Source of the DNA: Bedellia somnulentella
Lineage: Eukaryota; Arthropoda; Insecta; Lepidoptera; Bedelliidae
DNA: 64,000 bases
Reading direction: 5' to 3'
Assembly (NCBI GenBank): GCA_963576735.1
Contig: OY755170.1
Location: 20,568,875 to 20,632,874 of the forward strand
The notes under the pieces were generated by a model. That model worked only from the letters and a program-made list of their open reading frames with translations. It was not told where the DNA came from and ran no database searches. Numbering within the stretch: the stretch's first letter is position 1; every line of letters starts with the position of its first letter. Position numbers and translations under genes: made by a program. Below are positions 1-11,600 of the stretch, one piece after another.

Positions 1-157
1 CATTGACACGGTAGATCAATTGGCAGAGCGACGGGGGCGTATACCCGAGGTCGCGGGTTCGATTCCCGCCTGTGTCGAAATTTTTCTTACCTTTATTTGC
101 TTCTTTATTTTTTAGTAATAATCCTCACATGAGGTTTTCATGAACAAAAACAATTAA
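1..157 (+). repeat. tRNA-derived SINE with cloverleaf-like head
   Basis: Positions 5-77 read as a 73-nt tRNA-like unit. It has a 7-bp acceptor stem (GACACGG with CTGTGTC, one G-T pair), a perfect T-arm (GCGGG/CCCGC around TTCGATT), box A TAGATCAATTGG and box B GGTTCGATTCC. The anticodon arm cannot form a normal 5-bp stem with a 7-base loop, and the D-stem has a mismatch. The same head plus the following tail (AAATTTTTCTT..CCTTTATTT, then a stretch containing ACATGAGGTTTTCATGAAC) recurs at 20343-20543 and, head and tail start, at 28009-28090. It is therefore a repeat, not a functional tRNA gene. Confidence 0.7.
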
Positions 158-1013
158 ATTCTAACTTAATTTGTAAGTATTCTCGATACTTAACTACTAA
201 CAATACCTAGTATGGGTTATAATCTGCAAAGGTTCATTCAAATTCATTCTTGTTATTAATTTCAGTAACCCCATTTTTAATCGAGGTTTTTTGTGTTGTT
301 AAGACGATTTCCCCATAAGTAAACAATTAGTTTTGGGGCTCCGGACGTGACTATCCGTCTATCAGTAATACACTAGGCTAAATCATAATCCGTGAACTTT
401 AAGATTCAGTACATATAAAATACTCTGGTTCTAGCAATATTTTTAATCAATTGAAATAATACATTATTTTATGTCAATTGGTAAAAAAGATCATGCTCTA
501 GTTACTGCCCTTCGGCCGGTTCCTATCGCAAATGGAATAAAAATCAAGGATTATCAAAGGGTGAGCAAAAAGCGAGTGCACATTGAGGATGCCACCGCTA
601 CCCTTATCAAGGTTGCATTCAACTGTACAGTCCTCCCAAGAACGAAATGTAATAGAAAATTCACTAAATATAAGGGTTTCCCTTTGCTAATATGAGAATA
701 GTAATAATAACATTTCAACGTCCGATACAAATAAATAGGTACGCTACGATGCTACTTATTAAATAAATGAATAAAAAACATTTTCGTGACTGGTATCTGT
801 TAGTTATTAAATAGTTTTTAAAAATTTAAAATATTTAGTACGTAATTTTATTAATGAGTTGTAGACAAACTTTATGTGATAGTTTATAAACAGTTGATCG
901 TCTAAACTGCTAGGAAATATATAAATAAATAGTGAGAGATGATCATAATCAGTTACGTAACATCATTAAATTACATATTAAGCTAAACAATTAATATTTA
1001 TATTAATTTTGCT
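158..1013. other. Unassigned AT-rich DNA
   Basis: No exon of the cyclase and no known repeat is recognised here. A 74-codon plus-strand ORF at 471-695 lacks any recognisable domain, splice context or repeat in the window and is not called. Confidence 0.5.
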
Positions 1014-1230
1014 GTGTAGTGCCGGCTTAGAATAGCACTATCCCATTTCTTCCGATGGGTGAACGTAAGAGGTGACTAACGGTATTAGGGCTATAAGGGA
1101 TTTTAGGGTGATGTGGTTAGAGACCCATCACCAACAGTCTTTATTTTACCATCTTTTCCCCACTCACTTTCCAAAAGTGGCTACCCCCTCTAGGGATTTA
1201 TAGCCGTGAGTGTATGTATGTATGTTTGAA
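1014..1230 (+). repeat. Dispersed repeat family D (GTAT-tailed), copy 1
   Basis: It begins GTGTAGTGCCGGCTTAGAATAG, contains GTAAGAGGTGACTAACGGTATT and GAGACCCATCACCAACA, and ends TATAGCCGTGAGTGTATGTATGTATG. It aligns by eye with about 16 further copies in this window. This copy lacks the piece between CAAAAGTGGCT and ACCCCCTCTAGGG that other copies contain. There is no evident tRNA or 5S promoter at its head. Confidence 0.85.
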
Positions 1231-2060
1231 TAAATTTAAATGACACATTGCAAAATAATAAAGATTAATTATACTCATATTCCGCAAACAAATGAATTCT
1301 GAATATGAAAATCCGAAATATATCTGTACTGTACTGTATGTAAATGTCATTGTACATTCTGAATAATGCTAAAAACAAATTTGGAATGAATTTGCAAAAT
1401 TCAAAAGCCCAATCGTAGCATTATAACTATTTATAAACAACTACACTTTATCGGATGTATTAAATTAACAATCGAACGTGAGGATGTGTTGTGCGTTGTT
1501 TTGTGGGTCGCGAAATGTTTGTCATCGGATTATTTGGGAATATTAACTAGGGATACGAACGTGATTTTACTTTTGTTCGATGGATACAGCACGTGTATTC
1601 CGTAATTTTCAACTCGAATTTAACAAACATATCTGGTTCTCGCCTATTCTATTTAATCCGTGTTTGGCTTTAGTACACTATGATGATCAAATACGCTCGC
1701 GCTTCTGTGTTTCATGCAATATCCTGTCACTCAATCGGATTGTTTGTCCATGCAGATATTACACAAGGTGGACAGTGCTCTAACATGTAAATATATCTTT
1801 ATATTTTTATTATTGTATATGTTTTATCATCACTAAATTCAGGAACCACTTTTAAAATAATAAAATAATATCGACTCAAAAGACAGAAATTACTAACAGC
1901 TTTTGGTGCCTCGCATGGGGAAAACTTATTTGCTATATTAGCAGATTTCATCTATATGAAGTCATGCAACCAATTTTTTTTATTTGATAACCTGAAGTAC
2001 ATGGAAATTTAAAAACTTTCAATTTATGGGATAAATAGCAACTTATAGTAAAACACTTAC
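1231..2060. other. Intron of the cyclase gene, unassigned
   Basis: AT-rich DNA downstream (gene sense) of the C1 exon. A search by eye on the minus strand for the next cyclase exon (the KILGDCYYCVSGL region) found nothing, so the intron continues past position 1. A plus-strand ORF at 1580-1783 has no recognisable feature. Confidence 0.5.
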
Positions 2061-2153
2061 CGAGCGAATAATTCATTCAGCAGGCGCACAAGTTCTTCAG
2101 CAGTGCACTGGTCTGATAGAGACGTGAATCCGCAGATGTCCGCGAATAGGATG
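2061..2153 (-). CDS. Adenylyl cyclase exon: start of catalytic domain C1
   Basis: This 93-nt exon follows an acceptor ending gtgacag and is followed by a gtaagtg donor. It starts with one base completing AG|C (Ser) from the previous exon, reads [16 protein letters not shown] and on to LNELFA, and ends in phase 2. The Asp of FAD(I)CGFT is the first of the two metal-binding aspartates of class III cyclases. The next exon (the GDCYYCVSGL region) is not found between 1 and 2060, so it lies outside the window. Confidence 0.93.
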
Positions 2154-2476
2154 CTGTCACAAAATAAAATAAAATTTATATTATATCTGTAAATATATAC
2201 GCTTATCATTGGAGTCCTCAATCGATTCGAGAGTGGGTATTTTAGAATGTACTGTACACGCAAACAAATAATATTTAAACATCACTTTTTACATGAAAAA
2301 GGAAAATCTTAAACAATATTAACATGAACTAGACAAAGATTTCTGAATTTCGTCTAAAATTTTTTTTTTTTTTTGTGTTTTGAATCTGCAATCAGTCGGT
2401 GGACCATAAGCGGATGATTTGAGTGAATTGTCTTGACGTTTAGAGTGTAGCAGAGAATATTGCCTCTGAAACTCTT

Positions 2477-5041
2477 TCAGAAAACATCTTTCCTCTTCAG
2501 TCGCCGTACAGAGCGAGAAGTGTCCAGTAGTTGGTTTGCTAGAATATTTGGGTGTGCGACTAGTCGGTCAGTATATTTAGCTTTTAACTCTGTTATTTCT
2601 TCAGCCACTGTGGGTATGTTAAGGTAGCTGTGGATCTCATCGTTTCTTGCAAACCAGGGAGCTTTGGCAATTGTTCGCAGGATAGCATTTTGGACCCGTT
2701 GCAGGCAAACAATGTTGCTATTGCTAGCTGTACTCCATAACTGAGCACCGTATGTCCAGATTGGCTTTAGTATACTTTTGTATATTAGAAGTTTATTGTC
2801 TGTTGACAAAACAGAATTTCTCCCTAATAGCCAATAGAGTGATTTGAACTTAGTATTGATCTCATCTCTTTTCTTTTTAATATGGTTTTTCCAAGTCAAT
2901 CTTCTGTCCAAGTGGAAGCCAAGGTATTTGACGCAATCAGTATGGGGCAAGGTATCTGAGCCTAGTTTGACCGATGGGCAGTCACCTTGTTTCAGGGTAA
3001 AGGTGATATGAGCAGATTTAGAAGCACTTGCCTGTATTCGCCAATTTAACATCCAGGAGTGTACCCTATTTAGTTGACTTTGCAGATTGGCACTAGCTTT
3101 TGCTGGGTTTGAGCCTGACGATAGCAGAGCAATGTCATCGGCATAAGTAGCCACCGTCACAGCATCTGTTACTGGAAGATCATGGGTGAAGATGTTGTAC
3201 AGTACGGGACCCAAGACGGACCCTTGGGGAACACCTGCTTCTATGTCGTATAGCTTTGATCTTGCATCACCCTGTTTGACGAAGAATTGACGGTCGGATA
3301 GGTAGGATTTAATTATACAAAAATAAGGATGTGGTATCCGTTCCTTAATCTTGACTAGAAGACCTCGATGCCAGACTTTGTCAAATGCTTGTTGGACATC
3401 CAAAAATGCTGCGCTGCAGTAAAGCTTGGCTTCAAAGCATTGGCGAATGGTGTGGTACACTCTATGCATTTGTTCCACTGTAGAGTGAGACTTCCTGAAT
3501 CCAAACTGATGCGATGGTACAATGTGACACTCTTCCATAGCACAGGATAAACGAGTTAGGAATAGCTTCTCCCACAGTTTGGAAAGAACTGGAGTAAGAC
3601 TTATAGGTCTAAAAGACGTAGGTTCATAAAGAGGTTTGCCATACTTGTGGATCAGAATTATTTGTGAGATCTTCCATACACGAGGGATATAAAATTCACG
3701 AAGTATTGCATTAAACACACTGGCCAGGTACGTTAAGCATTTTCGTGGGAGTTCTTTAAGGACTCTGGGTGTTATAAGATCGTAACCCGGTGCCTTATTT
3801 GCATCCATGCGACGTATTTCTTCACCTACTTCTTTAGGTGAAATTGTTCGGAGAGGTGGACATAGTTGAAAATCTCGATTCAATATTTCACCTATTGAAG
3901 CAGGTTCTTCATGACTACTGGAGGGATTCGGTTTGAATACAGTAGCGAGATGGGCTGCAAAGACTTCAGCCTTTTCAGAGTCTGTTCTCGCCCAGGAAGA
4001 TTCAGATCGCAGTGGTGGAAAAGATACTTGAGGTTTGCCAGAGATGTTTGTGGCCTTCCAAAGAGAAAGTTCACCTTTATTTTGAGGAGATAAGTTTGAG
4101 AGAAACTTCTTCATTTCCTCTTGAGCCGAGTTTTCAAGGAGGATCTTTAGCTGTTTGGCTGCTTTATTATAGGCAGATTTGTCTTTTGGGTGACGTGATG
4201 TTTGCCATACTCTTCGTAATCGTCGTTTTTCCAGTATACTGCTCTTAATGTTGGGTGGCTGCGGAATAGACCCGACTTTGTGAAGAAGCGCAGGAGTGTT
4301 TTTCCAAGCTGCAACCTGGATGAGGTTGGTCACGTGCATAAATGCATTCTCAATGTCATTAGGCTGTGCTAAAGGAATTTTCAAGTTCAGATTGACGTCT
4401 ACGTAGTCCCGGAAGCCCTCCCAATCGGTTTTTCTATTGTAAAGCGACTCATTGGGCTCTCTTATCAGTACCGTGGAGCTGAGGGTTAGTATAATTGCGG
4501 TATGGTCAGAAGATCCGTCCAAATTTGATTCAACCTTGGTGTAGAGTTGGCTAATACCTTTTGTTAGGAAGAAGTCTAGCAAATCTGGAAATTTGTTCGG
4601 ATCGGTTGGCCAGTAGGTAGGCTCACCGGATGAAATTGGCAAAATTTGGTTTTTATCCAGGGATTTCTTTAGTTCACGGCCTCTAGCCAGAGTAAGTCGC
4701 GAGCCCCAAAATGTGTTCTTGGAATTCCAAACACCGCCAGCTACAAATTTATTACCAAGCGTTTCGAAGAATTTGCTAAACATATCCTTTGTTATTTTAT
4801 GCTTCGGCGGGCAGTAAACAGCGGATAGAGTAACAGAGCCGGCACGGTCTTCTAGCTTTATAGTAGTGGCTTGGATATGTGTAGATATAAAAGGATCCAA
4901 CAGGGAGTGTTTGAGGGTTGATCTAATTGCAATAGCTGCACCAGCATGAGCCTTGCCATCAGGATGCGGGGTGTGATAAATGTTAAAGCCTCTTAATAGA
5001 AAAGATTTGTTTACAGTGGTGTGGGATTCAGATATGAGCAC
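2477..5041 (-). CDS. LINE ORF2: AP endonuclease and reverse transcriptase
   Basis: 854 codons from the first ATG. The endonuclease comes first (LISESH near the start; SSDHTAIIL near residue 185). The reverse transcriptase follows (HKYGKPLYEPTSFRPISLTP, then GVPQGSVLGPVLYNIFTHDL and the catalytic YADD near residues 590-660), and the C-terminus has the usual tail (KPIWTYGAQLW, LQRVQNAILR). The frame is open upstream of this ATG to about 5126 and there encodes ATWNINGLSANILELEAF, the true start of the endonuclease fold, so translation probably begins earlier, overlapping ORF1. The normally invariant GGDxN motif reads GGVWN: the Asp is Val, which should impair nicking. No stop or frameshift interrupts the rest. 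Confidence 0.92.
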   Translation of the reverse strand: MLISESHTTVNKSFLLRGFNIYHTPHPDGKAHAGAAIAIRSTLKHSLLDPFISTHIQATTIKLEDRAGSVTLSAVYCPPKHKITKDMFSKFFETLGNKFVAGGVWNSKNTFWGSRLTLARGRELKKSLDKNQILPISSGEPTYWPTDPNKFPDLLDFFLTKGISQLYTKVESNLDGSSDHTAIILTLSSTVLIREPNESLYNRKTDWEGFRDYVDVNLNLKIPLAQPNDIENAFMHVTNLIQVAAWKNTPALLHKVGSIPQPPNIKSSILEKRRLRRVWQTSRHPKDKSAYNKAAKQLKILLENSAQEEMKKFLSNLSPQNKGELSLWKATNISGKPQVSFPPLRSESSWARTDSEKAEVFAAHLATVFKPNPSSSHEEPASIGEILNRDFQLCPPLRTISPKEVGEEIRRMDANKAPGYDLITPRVLKELPRKCLTYLASVFNAILREFYIPRVWKISQIILIHKYGKPLYEPTSFRPISLTPVLSKLWEKLFLTRLSCAMEECHIVPSHQFGFRKSHSTVEQMHRVYHTIRQCFEAKLYCSAAFLDVQQAFDKVWHRGLLVKIKERIPHPYFCIIKSYLSDRQFFVKQGDARSKLYDIEAGVPQGSVLGPVLYNIFTHDLPVTDAVTVATYADDIALLSSGSNPAKASANLQSQLNRVHSWMLNWRIQASASKSAHITFTLKQGDCPSVKLGSDTLPHTDCVKYLGFHLDRRLTWKNHIKKKRDEINTKFKSLYWLLGRNSVLSTDNKLLIYKSILKPIWTYGAQLWSTASNSNIVCLQRVQNAILRTIAKAPWFARNDEIHSYLNIPTVAEEITELKAKYTDRLVAHPNILANQLLDTSRSVRRLKRKDVF

Positions 5042-5078
5042 AATATCCAGTTTATTTGTGTTGATGAATGCTTCAAGC

Positions 5079-5678
5079 TCAAGTATATTTGCCGAGAGCC
5101 CATTGATGTTCCAGGTAGCGTTTGTGTCCAGTTGTCAATAGGTTTAAGAGAGTACCTATTTGTTGAATGAGCTGATCTACTTTTTCGTTCTGCTTAATAA
5201 TTAGTTGCATCATAGTTTTTTGTGTATTGTCAGTAGGATCATTATTGACGTTTTCTTTTTCATGGGGAGCACTAGCCGTAGCCTCAGCGTAAGTTTTTTG
5301 GTTAACCTTGTTACTACGTGCCGGTAAAGGTGCACTGTTCGGGGTAAACTTTTGATTCGGTCTAGAAGGTCGGGGGTTCGATTTTCTGGCTAGTATCTCT
5401 TTGTAGACTTGACAGCCTTTATAGTTCGCGGGGTGGTCACAGGAGCAGAGAGCACATTTAGCTGGGGTGTTCCTATCCTTCTTGGGACAGTCAGAAGTTT
5501 TGTGGCCTAATCCACATTTAACACATCTATATGGCCTCATACAGTTATTTTTGCTATGGCCGTATTGCTGACATCTTTGACACTGGACTATAGTTTTCGA
5601 CTTTCGAGGATCTTCAATTTTTACACGCTGATGATAAATATATTCAATCCTTTTAACTTCTTTGTTTTTATCACCTGG
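5079..5678 (-). CDS. LINE ORF1 (gag-like, zinc knuckles), 5'-truncated
   Basis: The frame from 5678 down to a stop at 5079 is open. It encodes a basic PRE_C2HC-type region (VKRIEYIYHQRVKIEDPRK) and then three CCHC-like knuckles: CQRCQQYGHSKNNC, CVKCGLGHKTSDC and CALCSCDHPANYKGC. A polar low-complexity tail ends in a short coiled-coil-like stretch (MQLIIKQNEKVDQLIQQIGTLL). Such ORF1 proteins bind the element's RNA. The N-terminal part was lost by truncation. The end of ORF1 overlaps the start of ORF2 in another frame. Confidence 0.88.
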   Translation of the reverse strand, partial: PGDKNKEVKRIEYIYHQRVKIEDPRKSKTIVQCQRCQQYGHSKNNCMRPYRCVKCGLGHKTSDCPKKDRNTPAKCALCSCDHPANYKGCQVYKEILARKSNPRPSRPNQKFTPNSAPLPARSNKVNQKTYAEATASAPHEKENVNNDPTDNTQKTMMQLIIKQNEKVDQLIQQIGTLLNLLTTGHKRYLEHQWALGKYT

Positions 5679-5691
5679 TTCGTCTAAAATT

Positions 5692-7301
5692 AATTTAAAC
5701 TTTTACTATAACATTGTTGTAACTAAGTTTTATTACTGTACTAACACAGCGAAATCAAATGTAATAATACTCAGTGTATTACAACCGCGAATACACAAAC
5801 ATTGTATTGTTAGTGCGTTAAGAGTAAACAAAGCTTTGCATCAATTCAATGTAATATCAGTTAACTGTTGCAATAATAAAGCTTAAATATGCAAAGTATT
5901 TATATAAAAAGAAATACAAATAACTTTTTAATAAAAACTTGCACAACTTAATCATAGGTGTAACGTAACATTCCATTACCTTATGGCGCTGAAATTTCTT
6001 TAATTAGGCAAAAAAAACTAATTAGTTTCATTTACCTCTAATATTTATTTAATTTTATTTTTAAAGAGATATAATTAAGTCATGAACATATATAAAATGT
6101 CTATACGTTATCATATAGACAGACAAAGATGACAATGGATTTTGTTTCTATTTATCAATCAGCTATGTTTTATGGTATCCCCTTTAAATTTTTAGACCGG
6201 AAAGACTGACGAAACAGATAGCAATGTCTCAGTGTTAGAGGCCTTACTGATTGCAGATTCTTCGATCGATAGATCAATAGAATGATAAAAAATGAAATAC
6301 TGTTTAAAATGATTTTTTAAATCTGGTTTTTGGTTTAGCCAATGTGAAAGCCTAGCTCCATTGAAAATAAGCTTCATGGAAATGAAATTGACGTGAAAAG
6401 AAAAGGTCTGAATCAACCATGAATCAACGTTTGGTAATGAAAACTTCTAAAGAAATGCTATTCGCAGAAAAAGTCTATTGTAATTGAGATGTTGGTTGAA
6501 AAGTGTTGAATTGGAAACTGTTTTATGCATATATTAATGAGAATTTTGGCTCTACATTAAATAAAAATTCAGAATAATTTCGAAGAAAAGCTTAATGACG
6601 CCAATTTTTATCGGGAGTATATTATGTATGTGAGCCAAGCTGAAATTATATATTTAAAAAAATCTGGTTTATTAAGTGCCTGTGCCTGGTTAGTCAAGCT
6701 CTAAAAGTGGAGACCAAAAAGGTTGAAAATGAAAATAGACTTTTGGCGGCAACTTTGTATCAGGATATATAAATAGAAGACCCATATACTCAATTAAAAA
6801 AATCATAACAATACAAGAAAGAGTTTTAGCTTTGGCTTTATAACTAAATATTTTGATGATAAAATAATCATAGCTTCAAGACTATAAAATATTAACTATG
6901 TCAATTAGAACAAGGAACTTTTATATTAACCCAAAGTAAAGGAATCCATAACGTTAAGGTTAGTTACTATTGTCGAACCACAAATATTGGCTTCTAAAAT
7001 TGGGTTATTCTATTGCAGTGAGACTAACGTTGTGGTAACTGTAGAGTTCCGACTCCCGTATCCGTTGTTAAAGCGGGTATCGGGCTATTTCAGACCGGTT
7101 TATTATCATCTATTCTATATTGAGCTAGTGAAAAGTTTTGAATATTCTGTAATCTCATAATAACATTAAATTGTGTATGAAAAATAAAACCGTCTATAAC
7201 GCACCCATTTATAGTTTTTAAGCTAATATTATGAGAAAATATGCATTTGAGGGTTTGCATATCTAAATGTATTTTTCGATTATTTGTACTTTATATATTA
7301 A
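5692..7301. other. Intron of the cyclase gene, unassigned
   Basis: About 1.6 kb of AT-rich intron without recognisable coding sequence, repeat ends or strong inverted repeats. Small ORFs at 5662-5886 and 6192-6416 have no domain or codon signal and are not called. Confidence 0.5.
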
Positions 7302-8096
7302 CTAGCGACCCGCCCCGGCTTCGCACGGGTGCAATGCAAAATATACCTACTACAGAATGTCCTTATACACAACGTTCACAGCTTTTTTGTCATTAGCCAA
7401 TACAAACATGTTTAATTCTTGATATTTTCCTCGCTAGAGAGCTCCGATAAACGCGTGCGATCGCTGCAAATCATAAAGTGCTATAAGGCGAAGCGCGAAG
7501 CGCGGCCATCGACGCGCTATTTATAGGCACGCGCCGCCCGGCGCAAACAACTACGACCCTGCATTTTAAATTTGTAATATCTTCGGTAATATTCACTTAA
7601 ATTACATGCTGTGAAAAGCATATTGATCTATAATAAATGCACAATTTATTTAAGGTATTTAATTGGATAAGGATTAATGCTGTATTGTTAAAAATCACTT
7701 CGTAAATATCACTTCGTAAATAACCATTTTTAGTAAAGAATAAAAATGGTTATGCTGGGTTATCCCTAAGAGATAGACATATACCATCGCGGACTTTTTT
7801 GTTGAACTTTTTAAGGTGAACAATACTGTAGTACATTATTTTGGTCTATCTCGTAGGGTTCAGCCAGCGTTTGCAATATAAGCGCAAAAAAACGTGCTTA
7901 TTTACGACATCACATTAGAAACCTTTAAATTTATCAGTGTTTCTCTACTATATTATGCATTTATTATACATACAAACCTTCCTTAAGAGTCACTCTATCT
8001 ATTAAAAAAAAACGCATCAAAATCCGTTGCGTAGTTTTAAAGATCTAAGCATACATACGGACATACAGCGAAAGCGACTTTGTTTTATACTATGTA
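7302..8096. repeat. Dispersed non-autonomous repeat (ACTAGCGACCCGCC type)
   Basis: It begins with ACTAGCGACCCGCCCCGGCT and ends with GCGAAAGCGACTTTGTTTTA just before CTATGTA. Elements with these two signatures (a CTAGCG..CCGGCTTCGC start and a GACATACAG..CGACTTTGTTTTATA end) are widespread in lepidopteran introns. A GC-rich core (7440-7550) contains the near-repeat GCGAAGCGCGAAGCGCGGC. No coding sequence is present and the transposon class is not clear from sequence alone. Confidence 0.55.
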
Positions 8097-8214
8097 TTGA
8101 TGTTCATAGGCTTTAGCATAAATTTGCAAGTTACTAAACTATTTCATTTAAGTGTGCCTATGTTTTTTGAACGTTCGTTACGGAATTTTATGAATATTAA
8201 TGAATATCACATAC

Positions 8215-8666
8215 TGTTCCGTACTGGAACAAATTAGTTTATAATTTTCTTTATTAGGTGTGCACAAGACAACAAAACATAGTTTACATACTTTTTAATT
8301 CACGTTAGAAATAGATTTATTTCATGTGGCTTATTTTCTCTAACACTACCTCGTTGATGTGGGAAACTGGCAACATTGACGACTGACGTCTTACAACTAC
8401 ATCCGTTTCCGCAAGTTAGTCTCTCTTTCTCAACACGCCGATGTGAGCACACACGTTCATATAAAAGTTACCAAATAAATTCCGAATCAAGTCTATTTCC
8501 CGAACAAAGTGAAAAAGGACTGAACCACATTTATCTATGGACCTATGGTGAAAAGTGTAAGCCTGTGCTGTGATTCATCAATAAACTCTCGAGAGTTCGA
8601 ACGCCACCCCTGCCAGCCACGTGCCTGGTAAGTGTTTAAAGTTTAAATAAGTCACACGCGGCTACA
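8215..8666 (+). repeat. 5' LTR of the BEL/Pao element
   Basis: 452 bp, TG...CA ends. It matches the two halves of the 3' LTR with only scattered differences (for example GATGTGGGAAA here versus GATGCGGGAAA at 13627, and GACGACTGACG versus GACGTCTGACG). That indicates a fairly recent insertion. Confidence 0.95.
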
Positions 8667-8675
8667 TAAATTATT

Positions 8676-11600
8676 TTGATCCTATCGAACCGGATCCGAT
8701 TTCATCTTTTGTTTTGTTGTCTTGTGTTGTGCAGTACTACGTACTCAGTAATTTCAAATTCATTTCAATCGTTTGAGTCGCCATCTTTGTTACGCAAAAT
8801 GGCCGAGAACGATCATGTTTGTGAACAAGACATATTCGAAAGGGACTTGATTCTCGTAGAACTTAGGCGTACATTACAGTTTGCAACTACCGATGAGCAG
8901 CAATTTCGTTCGCGAACTATAGACATTTCAGCTCATCAGAGAAAGTTTACGAAAGTCCAGTGTAAAATAGAAAAAATATTGTTTAAACATAAGTGCTTTG
9001 ATAAAGATGAACAAATAACTATTCGGAATGAATTTAACGATTTGTATTATGGCATCTTAGCTCATCTTAACGACCTTAAGCAAAAGGAGGAACGTGTCCG
9101 TCGCTCAAGTCGTATTTTTCTTTCATCGTCTGAGGCTCCTCAGCAGTGTCATCACAGTAAAACTTTGCCTACTTTACCATTGCCCTCGTTTAGTGGCGAT
9201 CCTACGGATTGGCCATCATACATTGATTTATTTAAGTCGTTAGTGCATAGCAACAGTGCCTACACGGATGCCGAGAAGCTTAGGTACTTAATACTTACTG
9301 TAAAGAACGAACCTTTTAATCTTATAAAATCCTTGCCGATTTCCGAAGATAATTACGCCATCGCTTTAGAAATATTAATTTCTCGTTATGAAAATAAGCG
9401 AGTCATCGCGTCAAAACATCTCTTTCGAATTCTCGACATCGAAAATTGCAGTGATAAATCGGTTCATAGCCTGCGTCGGCTACTTAACGTCTACCAAGAA
9501 AATATTAAGGCACTTGAAGCTATGCAGTTTCCCGTGGGACAATGGAATTTCATACTTTTAAACATTTTACTACGTAAAATTCCAGTTGGTACTAGGAAGT
9601 GTTTTGAAAGATCGCTAGTGAAACCATCTTCTATTCCCGATGTAAACACATTGATCACATTTCTTGAAAAAGAAATTTCCGCTGACGAAATCATAAACAT
9701 TTCCGTTGGTGGGCAGTCCATTTCACAACAAAATACAAAAGTGGGTAGTTCGCTATCAAGCCGCACTATCACGCAGCAGCGATCATTCAATGCATTAGCT
9801 GCAAACAATGTCGGCCTTCCTACTCGTCAAACAGACGAAAATCAACGTAGTTACAACGTAATTAAGAAGCAAACTTGTATATGCTGTGAAGCTCAACATT
9901 CGTTGACAAAGTGTTCGAAGTTTTTAAATCTTACACCTCACGCGAGGTACAATTTAATTCAAAATAAAAGTATTTGTTATAATTGTTTAAATGTAGGTCA
10001 CAATGTTATCAATTGCAAATCGAGTTATGTGTGTCGCTCGTGTCACAAAAGGCATCATAGTTTAATTCATTTTTCTAATCAAGCCTCGCCGGTAGTCAGT
10101 GACTCCGCTGTTATCACCCTCCCCCCTGCCAAGGTAGACCCAGTGCCGCCAACTCAGTCCGAGTCGAATTCTATTCATAATAATTGCGCTTCGAATTCCA
10201 ATGCTCCTTCTATGCGAACTAGCACGGTGCTACTCTCGACCGCGCTCATCGATGTATGTGTTGGCTCTTCTATACTATCGACCGTTAGGTGTGTTGTGGA
10301 CTCGGGAAGCCAGGCTTCCTTTATAACTGAGTCGTGCGCGCAAAGGTTAGGTTTAAATCGTAAGAAAATAAACATTCCAGTATATGGTATTGGTGATAGC
10401 GAACCAGTTAAACCAAAGGGTGTAATTTCGTGTTTAGTCAAACCCAAGGGTAAACAAAACCCTATAATTCAAGTAGAAGCTTTAATTCTACCAAAGTTGA
10501 TGTCTCACATGCCGAGCGTACCACTTCCCCAGAAAGGGTGGACACATTTAACCAATTTGACCTTAGCTGACCCCGATTTTCGTACTCCACAACCCGTGGA
10601 AATGTTGTTAGGAGCGGATATACTATCCCATGTGTTATTAGGTAATATCGTTTCCGGTTTGCCTGGTTCTCCGATCGCTGTAAACAGTGTATTCGGTTAT
10701 TTATTATTGGGTAAATTAAACTTAGATCCCGTGGTTTCGACTCCACCCCATGTGTGTTTTAGCTCATTCGACAATGACAATTTGCAAAGGTTCTGGGAGC
10801 TGGAGTCCCTTCCTGAGAAACGGAGTTACACTCCTGATGAAGAGTTATGTGAATCCCTTTTTCAAAGGACGCATACTCGCGATGGTATTACCGGCCGCTA
10901 CGTCGTTTCTCTTCCGTTTAAACCCGATGCTCCGCCCCTCGGCGAGTCGCGGCAGACAGCCCTCGCGAGGCTTCATAAGCTCGAGTATAGGCTCGAACGT
11001 AATCCAACCCTCAAACGTGACTACCACGCGTGTATCCAAGAATATTTAGATTTAAACCACATGGAGCCCGTGACTAGTGATGCCGCCCTGGGCGCCCACT
11101 ATTATATTCCGCACCACTGCGTGGTTAAAGAGTCCAGTGAGACCACACGTACCCGCGTAGTATTTGATGCAGGGTGTAAATCATCCAACGGAGTATCCCT
11201 GAATCAAGTGCTACTCACTGGACCCAAGCTTCATCCCGACATTGTGGATATCCTTCTTAAGTTTCGTATTCATCTCATAGGTTTCACATCAGATTGTAAA
11301 CAAATGTATAGAAATATAGGTATGTGTAAAGATCATCTGGATTACCAACGTATCCTCTGGCGGAGTTCACCTGCGGAACCTGTACAGGATTTTCGTCTTC
11401 GTACAGTCACCTTCGGAGTTAGCTCGTCCCCGTTCCTCGCTCTGCGTACTATTCAACAGTTAGCTCATGATGAAAGTCACCGGTTCCCGTTGGCTGCACC
11501 TGTACTCTTGGAATCTATATTTGTAGATGACGTGGTCGCGGGGGCCAATTCCGAGTCCGATGCCCTAGCGTTACAGCGTGAGCTTATTGGTATTTGCTCC

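Larger units (their letters stand above)
2362..5678 (-). mobile_element. Jockey-type non-LTR retrotransposon, 5'-truncated
   Basis: A minus-strand LINE carries the end of ORF1 and a nearly complete ORF2, then a poly(A) end (a T run at 2360-2374 on the plus strand). Perfect 13-bp target duplications TTCGTCTAAAATT flank it at 2349-2361 and 5679-5691, so the edges are exact. ORF1 is open right up to the 5' edge, which shows that 5' truncation happened at insertion. It lies in the 17.6-kb intron of the cyclase gene, in the gene's own orientation. Confidence 0.93.

Noticed and set aside
5..77. Functional tRNA gene
   Set aside because: Acceptor and T-arm are good, but the anticodon arm cannot form a normal stem and loop, the D-stem has a mismatch, and the same unit plus tail occurs as repeats elsewhere in the window.
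471..695. Small plus-strand gene
   Set aside because: No recognisable domain, no repeat relationship, no splice context; length is within chance for the window.
8376..8573. Gene duplicated at 8376 and 18633
   Set aside because: Both copies are the same part of the BEL LTR; duplication is due to the LTR pair.
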